A stretch of 64,000 bases of DNA, from positions 1-64,000 of the forward strand of contig JAEZOB010000063.1 in NCBI GenBank assembly GCA_023414355.1, given 5' to 3'. This document shows, one piece after another, positions 41,755 to 51,006 of the stretch (positions within the stretch are counted from its first letter, which is position 1; each line of letters starts with the position of its first letter). The DNA comes from Bacillota bacterium. GTDB lineage: Bacteria > Bacillota > Clostridia > Lachnospirales > Lachnospiraceae. The notes under the pieces are model-generated. The model had not been told where the DNA came from. It worked only from the letters and a program-made list of their open reading frames with translations, and ran no database searches. Position numbers and translations under genes: made by a program.

Positions 41755-43842
41755 TTAACGTATCGGACACGCTCCTGATTCACAATCCTTATCCAGCAGT
41801 TCCTTCTCTTCAGCATCATCCATCAGAGCAAGCCTTTCGTAATCGATTGGTTTCACAAGCTTCATCCGACGCTCATAATCCTCTTCGGTAGTACACTCAT
41901 AAGGAAGCAGGGGGTAGGTCTCCTCCATCAAGGGCAGGAAAGTGATGCCGACTACATAATCGAAATTCTCAAATAACCAGTGGGCAACCTCTTCCCACTC
42001 GTGCTCCCGGACATGTACTGTGATAGAGGTATTGTGGTCGGACCAATGCTTCATAGATAATTTGTATAATTCCAGCTGTTCGATCGCGCCTACTTCATAC
42101 TTGGTCCTGCCTTGAGGTGCTTTAATCGGGAATTCAATTACCTTGACAGAACAGTCCTCATCCGTCTGACCATTCTCATTATAATAGGGGTAGCTGCCCT
42201 GTGCGGCGATCAACCGGAATAAAGGATCGGAGGCGGAAATACGGATTCTCCTGATGTAATAATCAGCGTGCGCATAATGAATGCCGGAGCTGACGCAGGG
42301 CAGCATTGACAGACTGCCTTCCGGCTTAATGGTGGTCATCAGCCTCGGTGGTGTGATTCCAAGCTCTTCGCTGTAACGTCTTCCTTCTCTGTGAACTGTT
42401 TCCCTGAGCTCTGACAGAAGCACCGCAAGCTCCTCATAGCTCATTCCGGTCCTATTCAGCATGTCCATCATCCCCGTCAGGGAAACTCCTATGATACGAT
42501 CCTCCTGCATCACCTTGTTCCACTCGGGTAGCTCTACCTCTACCAATGTCATTCTGATCGCAACCCGAGTAGAAAGTCTCAAAACTTCCTTTAACATATC
42601 CTTATTTAGAACCGCTCCTTCCACAAAGGCTACCAGGTTATTTGTTGTCAGGTTGCAACATTGCTTGGACTGCAGTAGAATCTCTCCACAGGGATTACAA
42701 CCGAGGAAGGAGGGTTTTCTGCGAAGAGCTTCTTTCCCATTGATAAACCCGGGCTCTCCATTGATTTTAATCGAATTGATTATCTGTCTGATCTGTTCTA
42801 AGGAAGGCTTATGCATATAAAGAACCGAATTGTTACTCATTTTTCTATGAGAAATCTCGGAATCCTCAATCCACTTGCCGTCCGCCACACGATAAATGTT
42901 CTGCTTCGCGCGGATTACCTCTTCATCCTCCTCATCACAGATCACCATCATAGCACTGCGCCTTACCCCTCCAGAGACGACATTCTCAGAGATAATGGTC
43001 GCCACATCCAGGATATCAATGGTTCGCAGCTTATGATCTTCTCTTCTTAAAAAGACGCGATTCATCTTTTCAAACATCCGCTTGATGGATTTATGGCCGG
43101 AAGCTCTTCCTCCGAATCTCTTAAGCCGTTCACCCTCCGGACGTACATAGCTATAATCGATGTCCAAGCTTTGAATACCTTGATATTGCTCTTCTGAAAC
43201 AATCTTAAAATAAGTCTCAAGAGCCTCACACCAGCCCTCTTTGCTGTCACCAACCTTGATCGCAGCCTTCGACTTATCACTTAAATCCAAAATTAATTTG
43301 GAATGCTCCATCTCCTCTTCGGAGGTGGTATCGCGAACTGTACCGTCATAGATACCGGCAAGCTTTATATGCCTGATCTCAGGCAGACAAGCGATCTGTT
43401 CCTTGTTGATACGGATTCCTACTCCGCTACCCACCATAAGAAGGTAAAACACGTCGACCAGGTCACTCATTTTCTCAATATTCGTAAAAGAACAATTATA
43501 GTTAGACAGCGGATACTTCTTCACAATTTCAGTCCCACCCATATATAAGGTTCTTCCTGAGGGAAAGGTCCGCAGATGAAAAAGCTCATCAAACAGCTGT
43601 TCAGCTTCTTTCTTCTCCTCCTCCATATTCACGACAATACCTTGTTTCTCTTTATAATCAATCCCAAGACCGACATTATATAAAACTGTTCTTAGTACCG
43701 TCTCAAACCAGGTCTCTCTTCTTCTTTGTTCTTCCATATATCTGGAATAAGTCCTAAGATAGACAAATTCTCCGATATGACTTAAGGGTGTGTCTAAATT
43801 GATGTATTGATCTATAAATTCCTTTGATAATAATTCTTTCAT
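41755..43842 (-). CDS. nrdJ: Ribonucleoside-triphosphate reductase, adenosylcobalamin-dependent (class II)
   Basis: A 695-residue monomeric-type reductase resembling the Lactobacillus leichmannii enzyme. It reduces NTPs to dNTPs with adenosylcobalamin as radical source. Key parts: NYNCSFTN (substrate-side Cys), FPSGRTLYMGG, GSGVGIR, the active-site loop LGCNPCGEILL containing the thiyl-radical Cys, IKPEGSLSMLPCVSSG, and the C-terminal redox tail CESGACPIR. The start at 43842 follows GGAGG by five bases; an upstream ATG (43893) lacks one. The consensus promoter flanked by NrdR-like boxes supports control by deoxynucleotide status. Confidence 0.93.
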   Translation of the reverse strand: MKELLSKEFIDQYINLDTPLSHIGEFVYLRTYSRYMEEQRRRETWFETVLRTVLYNVGLGIDYKEKQGIVVNMEEEKKEAEQLFDELFHLRTFPSGRTLYMGGTEIVKKYPLSNYNCSFTNIEKMSDLVDVFYLLMVGSGVGIRINKEQIACLPEIRHIKLAGIYDGTVRDTTSEEEMEHSKLILDLSDKSKAAIKVGDSKEGWCEALETYFKIVSEEQYQGIQSLDIDYSYVRPEGERLKRFGGRASGHKSIKRMFEKMNRVFLRREDHKLRTIDILDVATIISENVVSGGVRRSAMMVICDEEDEEVIRAKQNIYRVADGKWIEDSEISHRKMSNNSVLYMHKPSLEQIRQIINSIKINGEPGFINGKEALRRKPSFLGCNPCGEILLQSKQCCNLTTNNLVAFVEGAVLNKDMLKEVLRLSTRVAIRMTLVEVELPEWNKVMQEDRIIGVSLTGMMDMLNRTGMSYEELAVLLSELRETVHREGRRYSEELGITPPRLMTTIKPEGSLSMLPCVSSGIHYAHADYYIRRIRISASDPLFRLIAAQGSYPYYNENGQTDEDCSVKVIEFPIKAPQGRTKYEVGAIEQLELYKLSMKHWSDHNTSITVHVREHEWEEVAHWLFENFDYVVGITFLPLMEETYPLLPYECTTEEDYERRMKLVKPIDYERLALMDDAEEKELLDKDCESGACPIR

Positions 43843-43956
43843 AAGTACCTCCATCTCTTTCTCAGTATATCCAGCAAGTCTGCACTTCATCACGGATGCT
43901 TTCTTACAGGAATTCTATGTGATCACGGGAACCATGGTTTCCGAAAATATTCATCT

Positions 43957-44005
43957 GCACAACATATTGTATCTTCATTATACATATGCACAATATATGT
44001 GTCAA
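43957..44005 (-). promoter_or_regulatory. RNR promoter with two NrdR-like boxes
   Basis: Minus strand TTGACA (44000-44005), 17-base spacer, TATAAT (43977-43982): a perfect sigma-A promoter. Two AT-rich palindromic 16-mers related to the NrdR box (ACACwATATATwGTGT) lie at 43988-44003 and 43957-43972, exactly 31 bp apart centre to centre, about three helical turns as known for NrdR pairs. The downstream box matches 13 of 16 positions; the upstream one is one base short in its left half. The arrangement predicts repression. Confidence 0.75.
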
Positions 44006-44106
44006 TAATCTCATTTTACGGAAATTTATAGAGAAGGATAATTGTCACTCTTTATCGAAAAAAAGCATATATAATTAGTGAACCTATTGTAAGGGAGTGT
44101 ATTCAT

Positions 44107-44409
44107 TTGCCAGAAATATTCCTGCTCTATATCGCTATCGTTATCGCTTTCTTTTTGCTTGGAATGATCCTAGGATATATCATAAATCCCAAAAAGAGAG
44201 CAAAAAAACTAAAAGAAAAACCTCTGTCAGAAACAGTTAAGGATAAACCCGAGGAAAATCAGGAGCTCGGACAGGAGCAGAGTGAAAATGAGCCGGATCT
44301 GAGAGATAGCTTAAATCAGAGTGAACAAAGATATGGTTACTATAATTATAATAATTACGGGAATAGTTATTATGGTCAAAACGGAAGAAACCGGACCAAT
44401 CCACGGTAA
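44107..44409 (+). CDS. Small single-pass membrane protein, unknown
   Basis: A 100-residue protein with one N-terminal membrane helix (PEIFLLYIAIVIAFFLLGMILGYII), then a basic patch (NPKKRAKKLKEK), a Glu/Gln-rich middle, and a Tyr/Asn-rich tail (YGYYNYNNYGNSYYGQNG). The start is a TTG with AAGGGAG nine bases upstream. A strong terminator follows (44487-44521). I do not recognise a family. The topology suggests a membrane anchor with a disordered cytoplasmic tail. Confidence 0.6.
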   Translation: MPEIFLLYIAIVIAFFLLGMILGYIINPKKRAKKLKEKPLSETVKDKPEENQELGQEQSENEPDLRDSLNQSEQRYGYYNYNNYGNSYYGQNGRNRTNPR

Positions 44410-44486
44410 GACATAGTAATAAGGTGGTTTATTACTCGCGAGTATTATCACTAATGTGGTCCTTCTATTTCGGACATATAACGTAC

Positions 44487-44521
44487 AAAATGGGGTTTCT
44501 GCGAAGCAGTAACCCCATTTT
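44487..44521. terminator. Strong terminator hairpin
   Basis: AAAATGGGGTT (44487-44497) pairs perfectly with 44511-44521, with an inner CTGC/GCAG stem. It is flanked by A and T runs, so it can serve both the small membrane gene and the convergent CAT-like gene. Confidence 0.85.
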
Positions 44522-44608
44522 CTAAGCATATAGATATTCTTCCAAAACAGACAGCAGAGTATAATTAACCCTTAGGCACGTTATCAATACTATGATTAGT
44601 CAACCTTG

Positions 44609-45235
44609 TTAACGATAATTATTTAAGTATTCTTGAAGCTTTTCTACATATTTTCCGACATGAACACCATCTACAAGTGCATGATTCACCTGAACCGAAT
44701 AAGGCAACAGAACCCGGTCTCCCTGACGGTAGTATTTTCCCCAGGAGATACGAGGTACCGAATCATCCTTACGCATATTTATGGTATGAGACAGATGCGT
44801 AAAAGAAATCCACGGAATGCAGGTTATATAAATCAGATCATCCCGCATCATTTCTTCAAAGGGAAGGTATTTCTTCTGCTGTTCTGATTTTTCCTTAGCC
44901 TTTTTGACAAAGTCCTCCATCGTCGCTTCCAGTTCCACTGTAACGAACTTGAATAATTCCGAACCCTGGGTAAGGTCTGTAAAGGAAGGATGCAGCACGT
45001 CATGCACCACTACCTCTTCCCCCCGAATCCGGTGTCTGAATTCCTCCACCTCATTGGCTGCTGCCATAGCTGCATAAATCATAGCATAATAGAAAGGTAG
45101 TTTCTTAGCCTTCGTCTTTTCCAAAAAATTTGTAACATCTACATCCATGCAGATATTATATTGGGGATAGTCCATCGCATGAAAAAATCTGTAATGCTCA
45201 GCACGTTCCCAGGTTGCCATATCAATTGTCCTCAT
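44609..45235 (-). CDS. Chloramphenicol acetyltransferase-like protein
   Basis: A 208-residue protein of the CAT fold. The N-terminal WERAEHYRFF and the catalytic motif VNHALVDGVHVGKYVEKLQ (H185 and D189) follow the CAT pattern HHxxxDGxH, with Asn in place of the first His. Many chromosomal members of this family in Lachnospiraceae have never been shown to act on chloramphenicol, so resistance should not be assumed. It overlaps the upstream 5'-nucleotidase gene by 14 bases, implying coupled expression. AAGGGAA precedes the ATG. Confidence 0.82.
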   Translation of the reverse strand: MRTIDMATWERAEHYRFFHAMDYPQYNICMDVDVTNFLEKTKAKKLPFYYAMIYAAMAAANEVEEFRHRIRGEEVVVHDVLHPSFTDLTQGSELFKFVTVELEATMEDFVKKAKEKSEQQKKYLPFEEMMRDDLIYITCIPWISFTHLSHTINMRKDDSVPRISWGKYYRQGDRVLLPYSVQVNHALVDGVHVGKYVEKLQEYLNNYR

Positions 45236-46151
45236 ATTGTTTTCCCTTCTCTGATATCATTGAATCTGATTTATACGGCACCCTGCCTGAGGGGATTGCC
45301 GTTGATGCTGGTCTGACATGAGTGTCTTGATCATCAAAAAAGATATGTGCATTGAAAGCCTTCAGTATCTCCTTCTTCTCAACACCACCGAGAAAGAATG
45401 CCTCATCAATGTTCACACCCCATTGTCTGAGCGTCAGTATCACCCGTTTATGGGCTGGATTATTCCGTGCCGTGATGATTGCAATACGAAGCATATGCGG
45501 ATACTGCTCCTTTATCGTGGAAAGTGTTCGAAGCAGTCTGGCAAAGGGACCATCCGGCAGTGCCTTCTGGGCATTTACCTTTTCATGCTCTAAAAAGGCT
45601 TCTAATCCCTCCCTTTGATAAATGGCCTCCGATTCCTCGGAGAAAATCACCGCATCTCCGTCAAAGGCAATCCTAATCTCATTATCATCCGGAGTATAAT
45701 CCTTCGGAACCTCATATAACAGAGCGGCAGCTATCCCTGCATCGATTGCTTCCTGAACATCCTGTTCATTCTTAGAAAGGAACAGATCTACGTCGAAAGC
45801 CTTTAAGTATCTTGCCATACTTTCTCCGCCGCTAAAGCCGGCCCGCTCAATTCCGAGTCCAAGACGTTCGATGGAATTAAAGACACGGAGACCGGTCTCC
45901 GGACTGTTTCTGGACATGACTATCACTTCAATAATATTTGATTTGAATTTATCATTCAGGCTTAACAATGCTTTAATCAGTGAATATGCCGTCCCCGGTT
46001 TCAGAAGCTCTTCCTCATGCTCGATTTCATAACGGGTATATTCCTCCAGACCCTGGTCTGTAAAAATACTATTTTCATACTCCAGATCAAATAATGCTCT
46101 GGAGGAAATTCCAATTACTAGTTTATCATTTAATTGATATGCCATCGCCAT
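45222..46151 (-). CDS. Cytosolic 5'-nucleotidase, cN-I type (PF06189)
   Basis: A 309-residue protein. AFDGDAVIFSEESE (about 165-175) is the DxD phosphoryl-transfer motif of this HAD-related family, and ITARNNPAHKRVI and IFFDDQDTH are the later motifs. It should dephosphorylate nucleoside monophosphates such as AMP. It precedes and overlaps the CAT-like gene. Its start follows AGGAATGGCGATG, an acceptable ribosome site; a second ATG at 46145 is possible. Confidence 0.85.
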   Translation of the reverse strand: MAMAYQLNDKLVIGISSRALFDLEYENSIFTDQGLEEYTRYEIEHEEELLKPGTAYSLIKALLSLNDKFKSNIIEVIVMSRNSPETGLRVFNSIERLGLGIERAGFSGGESMARYLKAFDVDLFLSKNEQDVQEAIDAGIAAALLYEVPKDYTPDDNEIRIAFDGDAVIFSEESEAIYQREGLEAFLEHEKVNAQKALPDGPFARLLRTLSTIKEQYPHMLRIAIITARNNPAHKRVILTLRQWGVNIDEAFFLGGVEKKEILKAFNAHIFFDDQDTHVRPASTAIPSGRVPYKSDSMISEKGKQYEDN

Positions 46152-46217
46152 TCCTCCTTATAATCAGATCAGCTGTCACTGCTTCCTGATTATATTGTAT
46201 CAGACATATCCTCCAAA

Positions 46218-46279
46218 CAATGTCATGCTTTTTGACTTTGTTTACAATGTCATGCTTTTTGACTTTGACTAAATGTCAT
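46218..46279. repeat. 27-bp tandem repeat
   Basis: CAATGTCATGCTTTTTGACT occurs at 46218 and at 46245 (27-bp unit, two near-identical copies), followed by a partial AATGTCAT at 46272. It lies between the nucleotidase and cupin genes, with no other feature there. Confidence 0.85.
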
Positions 46280-46332
46280 CCCTCAAGCTTTCATTTTATC
46301 CGGTTTAACCTAATGTAATGATATTCAGATAA

Positions 46333-46662
46333 CTAATCTACGATAAATAGAAGTGCTCCCGTCTCGGTTTTGGACCTATGGGGTGCTGTATCATCTGCGA
46401 CCTGATAGCTTGTTCCGGGCTTCAGGATAAATTCCCGTCCATCATCAAGTTCCGTAACCAATTCACCGTCGAGCACAAAGAGAACATGTCCCTTAGCACA
46501 CCAGTGATCCGCCATGTAGCCCGGCGTATATTCGACTATCCGCACTCTGACATTCCCCTCCTGGTAAGTCCGCCAACGTGCTTCTCCGGTAATTCCCGGA
46601 TGGATGGTAGGAATGATATCGTTCCAATTTATTGTCCCAAATGGCACACTTTGAATAGTCAT
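46333..46662 (-). CDS. DHCW-motif cupin protein
   Basis: A 109-residue small cupin. The stretch GYMADHWCAKGHVLFVLDGEL carries the DHxC motif that names this family; GREFILKPGTSYQVADDTAPHRS is the second cupin motif. These proteins bind a metal and have unknown function. A GGGGGAATTAG purine run precedes the ATG. Monocistronic, divergent from the double-GNAT gene at 46848. Confidence 0.87.
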   Translation of the reverse strand: MTIQSVPFGTINWNDIIPTIHPGITGEARWRTYQEGNVRVRIVEYTPGYMADHWCAKGHVLFVLDGELVTELDDGREFILKPGTSYQVADDTAPHRSKTETGALLFIVD

Positions 46663-46847
46663 CTCTAATTCCCCCTGTTATGTATTTTTTCCAGATTTCA
46701 CTATGCTTGACACATATCATAGCACAAGAAGAGAGTAAAATACAGTATCGTAAGAAATTTTTAATGATTATCGTATATTATCTTGTAGACAGAATGTGTC
46801 GCGTGTATTAAATTAAGTTACATATAATAATTGGGAGGAAAATCTAT

Positions 46848-47777
46848 ATGACAAATTTAAGTTTACCGGAGAACCATCATTTCCGGGCCTTGGAATACAT
46901 CACCAAAGAGGAGTATGATCAGGTTAAGCATTTAATGGAGCTATGCTGCGAACAAGATCGCATCAATCTTAAGCTGGAGTTGGATTTCAAGCTGCATCTT
47001 ACTTCCATCGCAGACCGGAATGCAACTAAGGTTTCTTCTGATCAAAATGAATTCTTATATTATGTGGGTGAGAAATTAGTATCCTATCTCGGAATATGCT
47101 GTTTTGACGGTGTTACCGGAGAAATTACCGGAATGACCCACCCGGATTTCAGAGGACAAGGTATCTTTACCCGATTGCTGGAGCTTGCAAGAAAAGAATG
47201 CGAACACCGTACCTTCACCAAGCTTTTATTTCTGACAGACGGTGACTCAGAAACAGGAATGGACTATGTCAAAACAGCAGCTCTGCCCTACGAGCATTCC
47301 GAATACCGTATGAAGCGGCTTTCGGCTCCATCCTCTCCCGGTTCTGAGGCTCCTGCTGTCACACTTCGTCCGGCCCGCGAGGAGGATGAACCGGAGATCG
47401 CACGGATGAATCACCGTATTTTCAATGATTCCGAGATGAATGAGCATACCGGTGAACCGCTCATCAAACCCCTGGATGAGGACCCAGAGAATTATAAAAC
47501 CTATATAATAGAGCATTCAGGCACCTTGATTGGAAAGATCAATGTGGAATATTATGATAATTATGCCTTTATCAGCGGTTTCGGCATTAAGCCCGAACAT
47601 CGCGGCAAAGGCTATGGACGTAACGCCCTAAATGCTACTCTCAAAATGATTGAGGATATGAAGATCGAGACAATTGAGCTTGACGTCGTATGTACCAACA
47701 AACAAGCTCTGCCTCTCTATCAATCCTGTGGTTTTGAGGAAATGAGTGTCATGAATTATTACTCTCTTTCGGATTGA
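46848..47777 (+). CDS. Protein with two tandem GNAT acetyltransferase domains
   Basis: A 309-residue protein. Both halves are GNAT folds: the first has GMTHPDFRGQGIFTRLLELA (about 95-115), the second GFGIKPEHRGKGYGRNALNA (about 245-262) plus ALPLYQSCGFEE. Both acetyl-CoA motifs (R/QxxGxG/I) look usable, the second more canonical. Substrate unknown. GGGAGG is 8 bases before the ATG. A terminator with four T residues follows at 47842-47914. Confidence 0.87.
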   Translation: MTNLSLPENHHFRALEYITKEEYDQVKHLMELCCEQDRINLKLELDFKLHLTSIADRNATKVSSDQNEFLYYVGEKLVSYLGICCFDGVTGEITGMTHPDFRGQGIFTRLLELARKECEHRTFTKLLFLTDGDSETGMDYVKTAALPYEHSEYRMKRLSAPSSPGSEAPAVTLRPAREEDEPEIARMNHRIFNDSEMNEHTGEPLIKPLDEDPENYKTYIIEHSGTLIGKINVEYYDNYAFISGFGIKPEHRGKGYGRNALNATLKMIEDMKIETIELDVVCTNKQALPLYQSCGFEEMSVMNYYSLSD

Positions 47778-47841
47778 TAAGATCATAGTTTAACAGGCTA
47801 CCATCCGTGCATCGCATCACAATAGCGTCAAACTGAAAACG

Positions 47842-47914
47842 AAAAGACTAGTTCCCCATAGGATCCTGATAGCGCGTTTACGAGCTTATCCGGTATGGGA
47901 AGACTAGTCCTTTT
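47842..47914 (+). terminator. Terminator after the double-GNAT gene
   Basis: AAAAGACTAGTTCCCCATA (from 47842) pairs with the complement ending CTAGTCCTTTT at 47914, about 19 pairs with one bulge around a 28-base loop. The stem ends in TTTT. Confidence 0.65.
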
Positions 47915-47982
47915 ACTTTCATAACTCTTTAAGCTGCCCTGAATAACATTTAAACTTAAGGAAGCTCATAACATTCATAAGC

Positions 47983-48022
47983 AGGTTTTTATTTATTCCA
48001 GAAGGTTTTTATGTATTCCAGA
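47983..48022. repeat. 20-bp tandem repeat
   Basis: AGGTTTTTATTTATTCCAGA (47983-48002) is repeated at 48003-48022 with one change. It lies just downstream of the tldE stop. Confidence 0.85.
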
Positions 48023-48028
48023 AGCTCT

Positions 48029-49330
48029 TTAAATCCCTGCTACAGTGCAGTTCATGATCTTCACCATCTGGGGTCCTTCAAAATCGTTGTCCTTCTGAAG
48101 CTCCTTCGAGAGATAAAGCTCCTGCTGAAGTTCATTGAGATTACCGGTAATTGACCCGCCGGTTACAGGGATGCTCTTCTCCCCGTCATAATACCAGGCA
48201 AGGCGGATCTCCCCTCCGAAATCTCCTGTTACCTCATCCATCGAAAAATCAGAAAAGGCTGCTGCCATAAGATATGGTTCTGCTTGAAGCTCCTTCGCTG
48301 TCCTGCTTCCTCCCTCAACAACCATATTGCCGATGGAACCTGTTGTCTCCACACCCAGGTAATAGCCATACCTACAGTCTGCCGAATACTGCTTTAATAC
48401 ACCATTCTCTATAATTCTCACCGACGCAAGTGCAAAGCCGTCTTCATCAAAGACAGCAGAGGCGGTAGAATTACTGATCAAGGGATCCAGAGTGATTGTA
48501 ATAAGGTCTCCCTTTACCTTCTCTCCCTGCAGTTTGTCACCTGTCTTCCAGGTGGAATACTGATTATAAACAGCAGATGCTTTGCTCATAAAACCATAAT
48601 AGGAGAAAAGCTCTTTTACTGCATTGCGAGTGAAGATGACAGGGAAGGTCTTAAGGGCCGGTGTGGGCCGGGCAATCGCCTTTTCCCTGCAGATTTCAAT
48701 CATATTCTTCACCTCAGAAGCCAGAAGCTCTGCGTCAAAATCAGAACAATTAATGCAGCGGTATAGCTCGATTTCTTCGCCCTCTTCCTTCCAGGTCGTA
48801 ATAAATTCAACCATACCTTTATAGTTTACGGAACTGACATCCACTCCCTCAGAATTGACTACCCGCGTCTCAAGCTTTTCGAGAAAAATCTCACAGGAGT
48901 TGATGCCTCCCTTTTCATAAACATCATTTTTGTATACAGCTCTGGCAATCTCATTCATCCAGTATGAGAAGCTTTCCTGAGCGAACTTACTTTCCGGCAG
49001 TTCCCGATCTGTAGTCTGCGGCTTAACCATCGGGTAATAAGGGTTCTTCACGTAACGAGCTGCGAACGCTGCTTCTTCAATCGCTTTTTTCATCTCTTCC
49101 TCTGTCATCGTAGGATGCAGGAAGGTTGATGAAGAACCTGTAAGCTTTTTGCCGTTCTCCTCGAAATCAATGTATACCGTCGCTTTATAATGAAGCACAT
49201 CCTTTGCCCGGTCCATATCCACGTTCTTCTTCACAAAGAACAGCTCATTGGAATGAACCCTAGTCTCACATATCTTGTAATCGGTAATATCCTTCTGTTC
49301 TGATATTAGCTTTTTGATCTGTTCCAGCAT
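48029..49330 (-). CDS. tldE: TldE/PmbA-like protein
   Basis: A 433-residue member of the TldD/PmbA family. It shows the family C-terminal half (VIFTRNAVKELFSYYGFMSKASAV, ETTGSIGNMVVEGGS, MVKIMNCTVAGI) but lacks the HExxxH zinc motif of TldD, as expected for TldE. TldD and TldE form a heterodimeric protease that degrades unfolded peptides and trims modified peptides such as microcins. The ATG overlaps the tldD stop codon by one base (TAATG), so the two are translationally coupled. Confidence 0.88.
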   Translation of the reverse strand: MLEQIKKLISEQKDITDYKICETRVHSNELFFVKKNVDMDRAKDVLHYKATVYIDFEENGKKLTGSSSTFLHPTMTEEEMKKAIEEAAFAARYVKNPYYPMVKPQTTDRELPESKFAQESFSYWMNEIARAVYKNDVYEKGGINSCEIFLEKLETRVVNSEGVDVSSVNYKGMVEFITTWKEEGEEIELYRCINCSDFDAELLASEVKNMIEICREKAIARPTPALKTFPVIFTRNAVKELFSYYGFMSKASAVYNQYSTWKTGDKLQGEKVKGDLITITLDPLISNSTASAVFDEDGFALASVRIIENGVLKQYSADCRYGYYLGVETTGSIGNMVVEGGSRTAKELQAEPYLMAAAFSDFSMDEVTGDFGGEIRLAWYYDGEKSIPVTGGSITGNLNELQQELYLSKELQKDNDFEGPQMVKIMNCTVAGI

Positions 49331-50745
49331 TATCCCAACCTCACTTTCGCTTTAATATAGGGGCCACCGTTAGATGTCTTAACATACTCCTTGTAGCCCT
49401 TGCCACAGTAGCCGGTGCCTGACAGCCCAACCTCTCCGGTTAACATAGACATGGATTTTAACAAGTCAGGAACAAAGCCCGTCATGAGTACCGGGGCGAT
49501 GAGGTTTCCTGTAAATTTGCCGTCAACGATTTCCCTGCCGAGGATTGCGATACATTGGATACCCCAATTCTTCGGGTCCTCCATGCCGCTGTATAAGCCT
49601 TCAATCTGGTATCCGAATTTAATGGAGGCCAGCATATCCTCGTAGGTATCTGTTCCTGATGCAAAGAAAGTGTTCGTCATTCTCGCATAAGCCTTCCGTT
49701 CAAAGGACTGTCTTTTGCCGTTACCTGTCGGTACCGTACCAAGCTTCAAGGCAGACAGAAGGTCCGAGATGCCGTTCTGTAATATTCCATCCTTTATAAT
49801 CATAGTATCCGTTCCCAAGGTTCCTTCATCATCAAAAAGGTAGGAGGATACATTTTTAACAGCAGCAGCTCCGTCATGCATGGAGATAATCGGTGATGCC
49901 ACCTGTTTTCCGATGTATTCTGCGCCCTTTGCTCTGTTCTTCACAAACATATCCATCTCAACACCATGTCCGAAGGCTTCATGTGCAATTAATCCGGAGA
50001 TTTCGGGAGTAGAGATAATATCATATTCACCCGGTTCCACCGGCTTTGCATCCAGCAGTTTAATGCAGTCCTCAGCACAGAGTCTTCCTTCCTTAGCGAG
50101 TCCTTGTAACAGCTCATAGCCGGTCATTCCAGAAAGAGGGCGATAATTATATCTTGCCGTATCCCCCCTGCGCGCCGTACAGCCGACGACGGCCTCACTA
50201 TTTGTATAGGATTGTTCTAAGTCCTTCTTAGCTGATAAAAAGATCTTGGAAACATGATAATAATTATAAGCCGCCCGAAAGTTCACGATGAGCTCGGACA
50301 GGGAGCAAGCCTCATCCTTGATTTTGGTCAGCGCCTGTACAATCATCTCCGGACTGACCTCCTCGGGATTGATCTCATATTCACTGAAGAACTGCTTTGT
50401 CACTTCTTCTTCCTCAATGATAGCATAGGCGTTGGCAGAGACCTCAGGAGAGAGCTTATGTAGCTCATTCCGTACTGCAGCAATGATTTCAGGAATTTTG
50501 CTTTCACTGATCTCGTTAAAGGAGTACTCCGAGTAATTCACTCCGTTATGGATCCGAAGGACAAAGCCGCGCTCCGCAAACATGGAATCATTAATCTCTG
50601 TACTTTTATTGGATACAACAAAGTTCTTGACCTTTGTATCCGTACCAAGAATTGATACATATTTGTATTCGGTCGAAAGCAGTTCGATAAGCTTACGCAG
50701 GAACGGCTTACTGCCGGACAAGAATTCCGATTTTAATGTCTTCAC
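49330..50745 (-). CDS. tldD: Metalloprotease TldD
   Basis: A 471-residue metalloprotease subunit. The zinc site HEAFGHGVEMD (HExxxH at 255-260) is intact, and GYCGKGYKEY near the end belongs to the third metal-ligand region. GTG start at 50745, seven bases after GGAGG; with it the N-terminus is MKTLKSEF. First gene of the tldD-tldE pair. No peptide antibiotic precursor or modification enzyme is nearby, so general peptide turnover is the most likely role. Confidence 0.9.
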   Translation of the reverse strand: MKTLKSEFLSGSKPFLRKLIELLSTEYKYVSILGTDTKVKNFVVSNKSTEINDSMFAERGFVLRIHNGVNYSEYSFNEISESKIPEIIAAVRNELHKLSPEVSANAYAIIEEEEVTKQFFSEYEINPEEVSPEMIVQALTKIKDEACSLSELIVNFRAAYNYYHVSKIFLSAKKDLEQSYTNSEAVVGCTARRGDTARYNYRPLSGMTGYELLQGLAKEGRLCAEDCIKLLDAKPVEPGEYDIISTPEISGLIAHEAFGHGVEMDMFVKNRAKGAEYIGKQVASPIISMHDGAAAVKNVSSYLFDDEGTLGTDTMIIKDGILQNGISDLLSALKLGTVPTGNGKRQSFERKAYARMTNTFFASGTDTYEDMLASIKFGYQIEGLYSGMEDPKNWGIQCIAILGREIVDGKFTGNLIAPVLMTGFVPDLLKSMSMLTGEVGLSGTGYCGKGYKEYVKTSNGGPYIKAKVRLG

Positions 50746-51006
50746 TATATTACCTCCTCATAACAATGTTGTTTTCATAGCATATGATTGATCAAAAAAT
50801 CAAAAGCACCCTTTGACATTTCATCAAATTTTTTGAACCAATATTTTCCACGCTTTTTTATTATACACCAGATACTCCCAAAATGAAAAGTGAAAAAGAA
50901 AAAATGTGTCTCCCATCGAGTACTTCGCCGACAGTTTTATATTCGCCAGAAATATGCTATAGTATGAAATAAAGCACGATTAATAATCCATGCAGAGGTG
51001 ACGGTT

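Noticed and set aside
43843..43970. Cobalamin riboswitch upstream of the B12-dependent RNR
   Set aside because: The 128-base leader is too short and lacks the B12-box; NrdR-like sites explain the regulation better.
44609..45235. Acquired antibiotic-resistance gene
   Set aside because: No mobile element, composition shift or resistance neighbours; coupled to a housekeeping nucleotidase gene.
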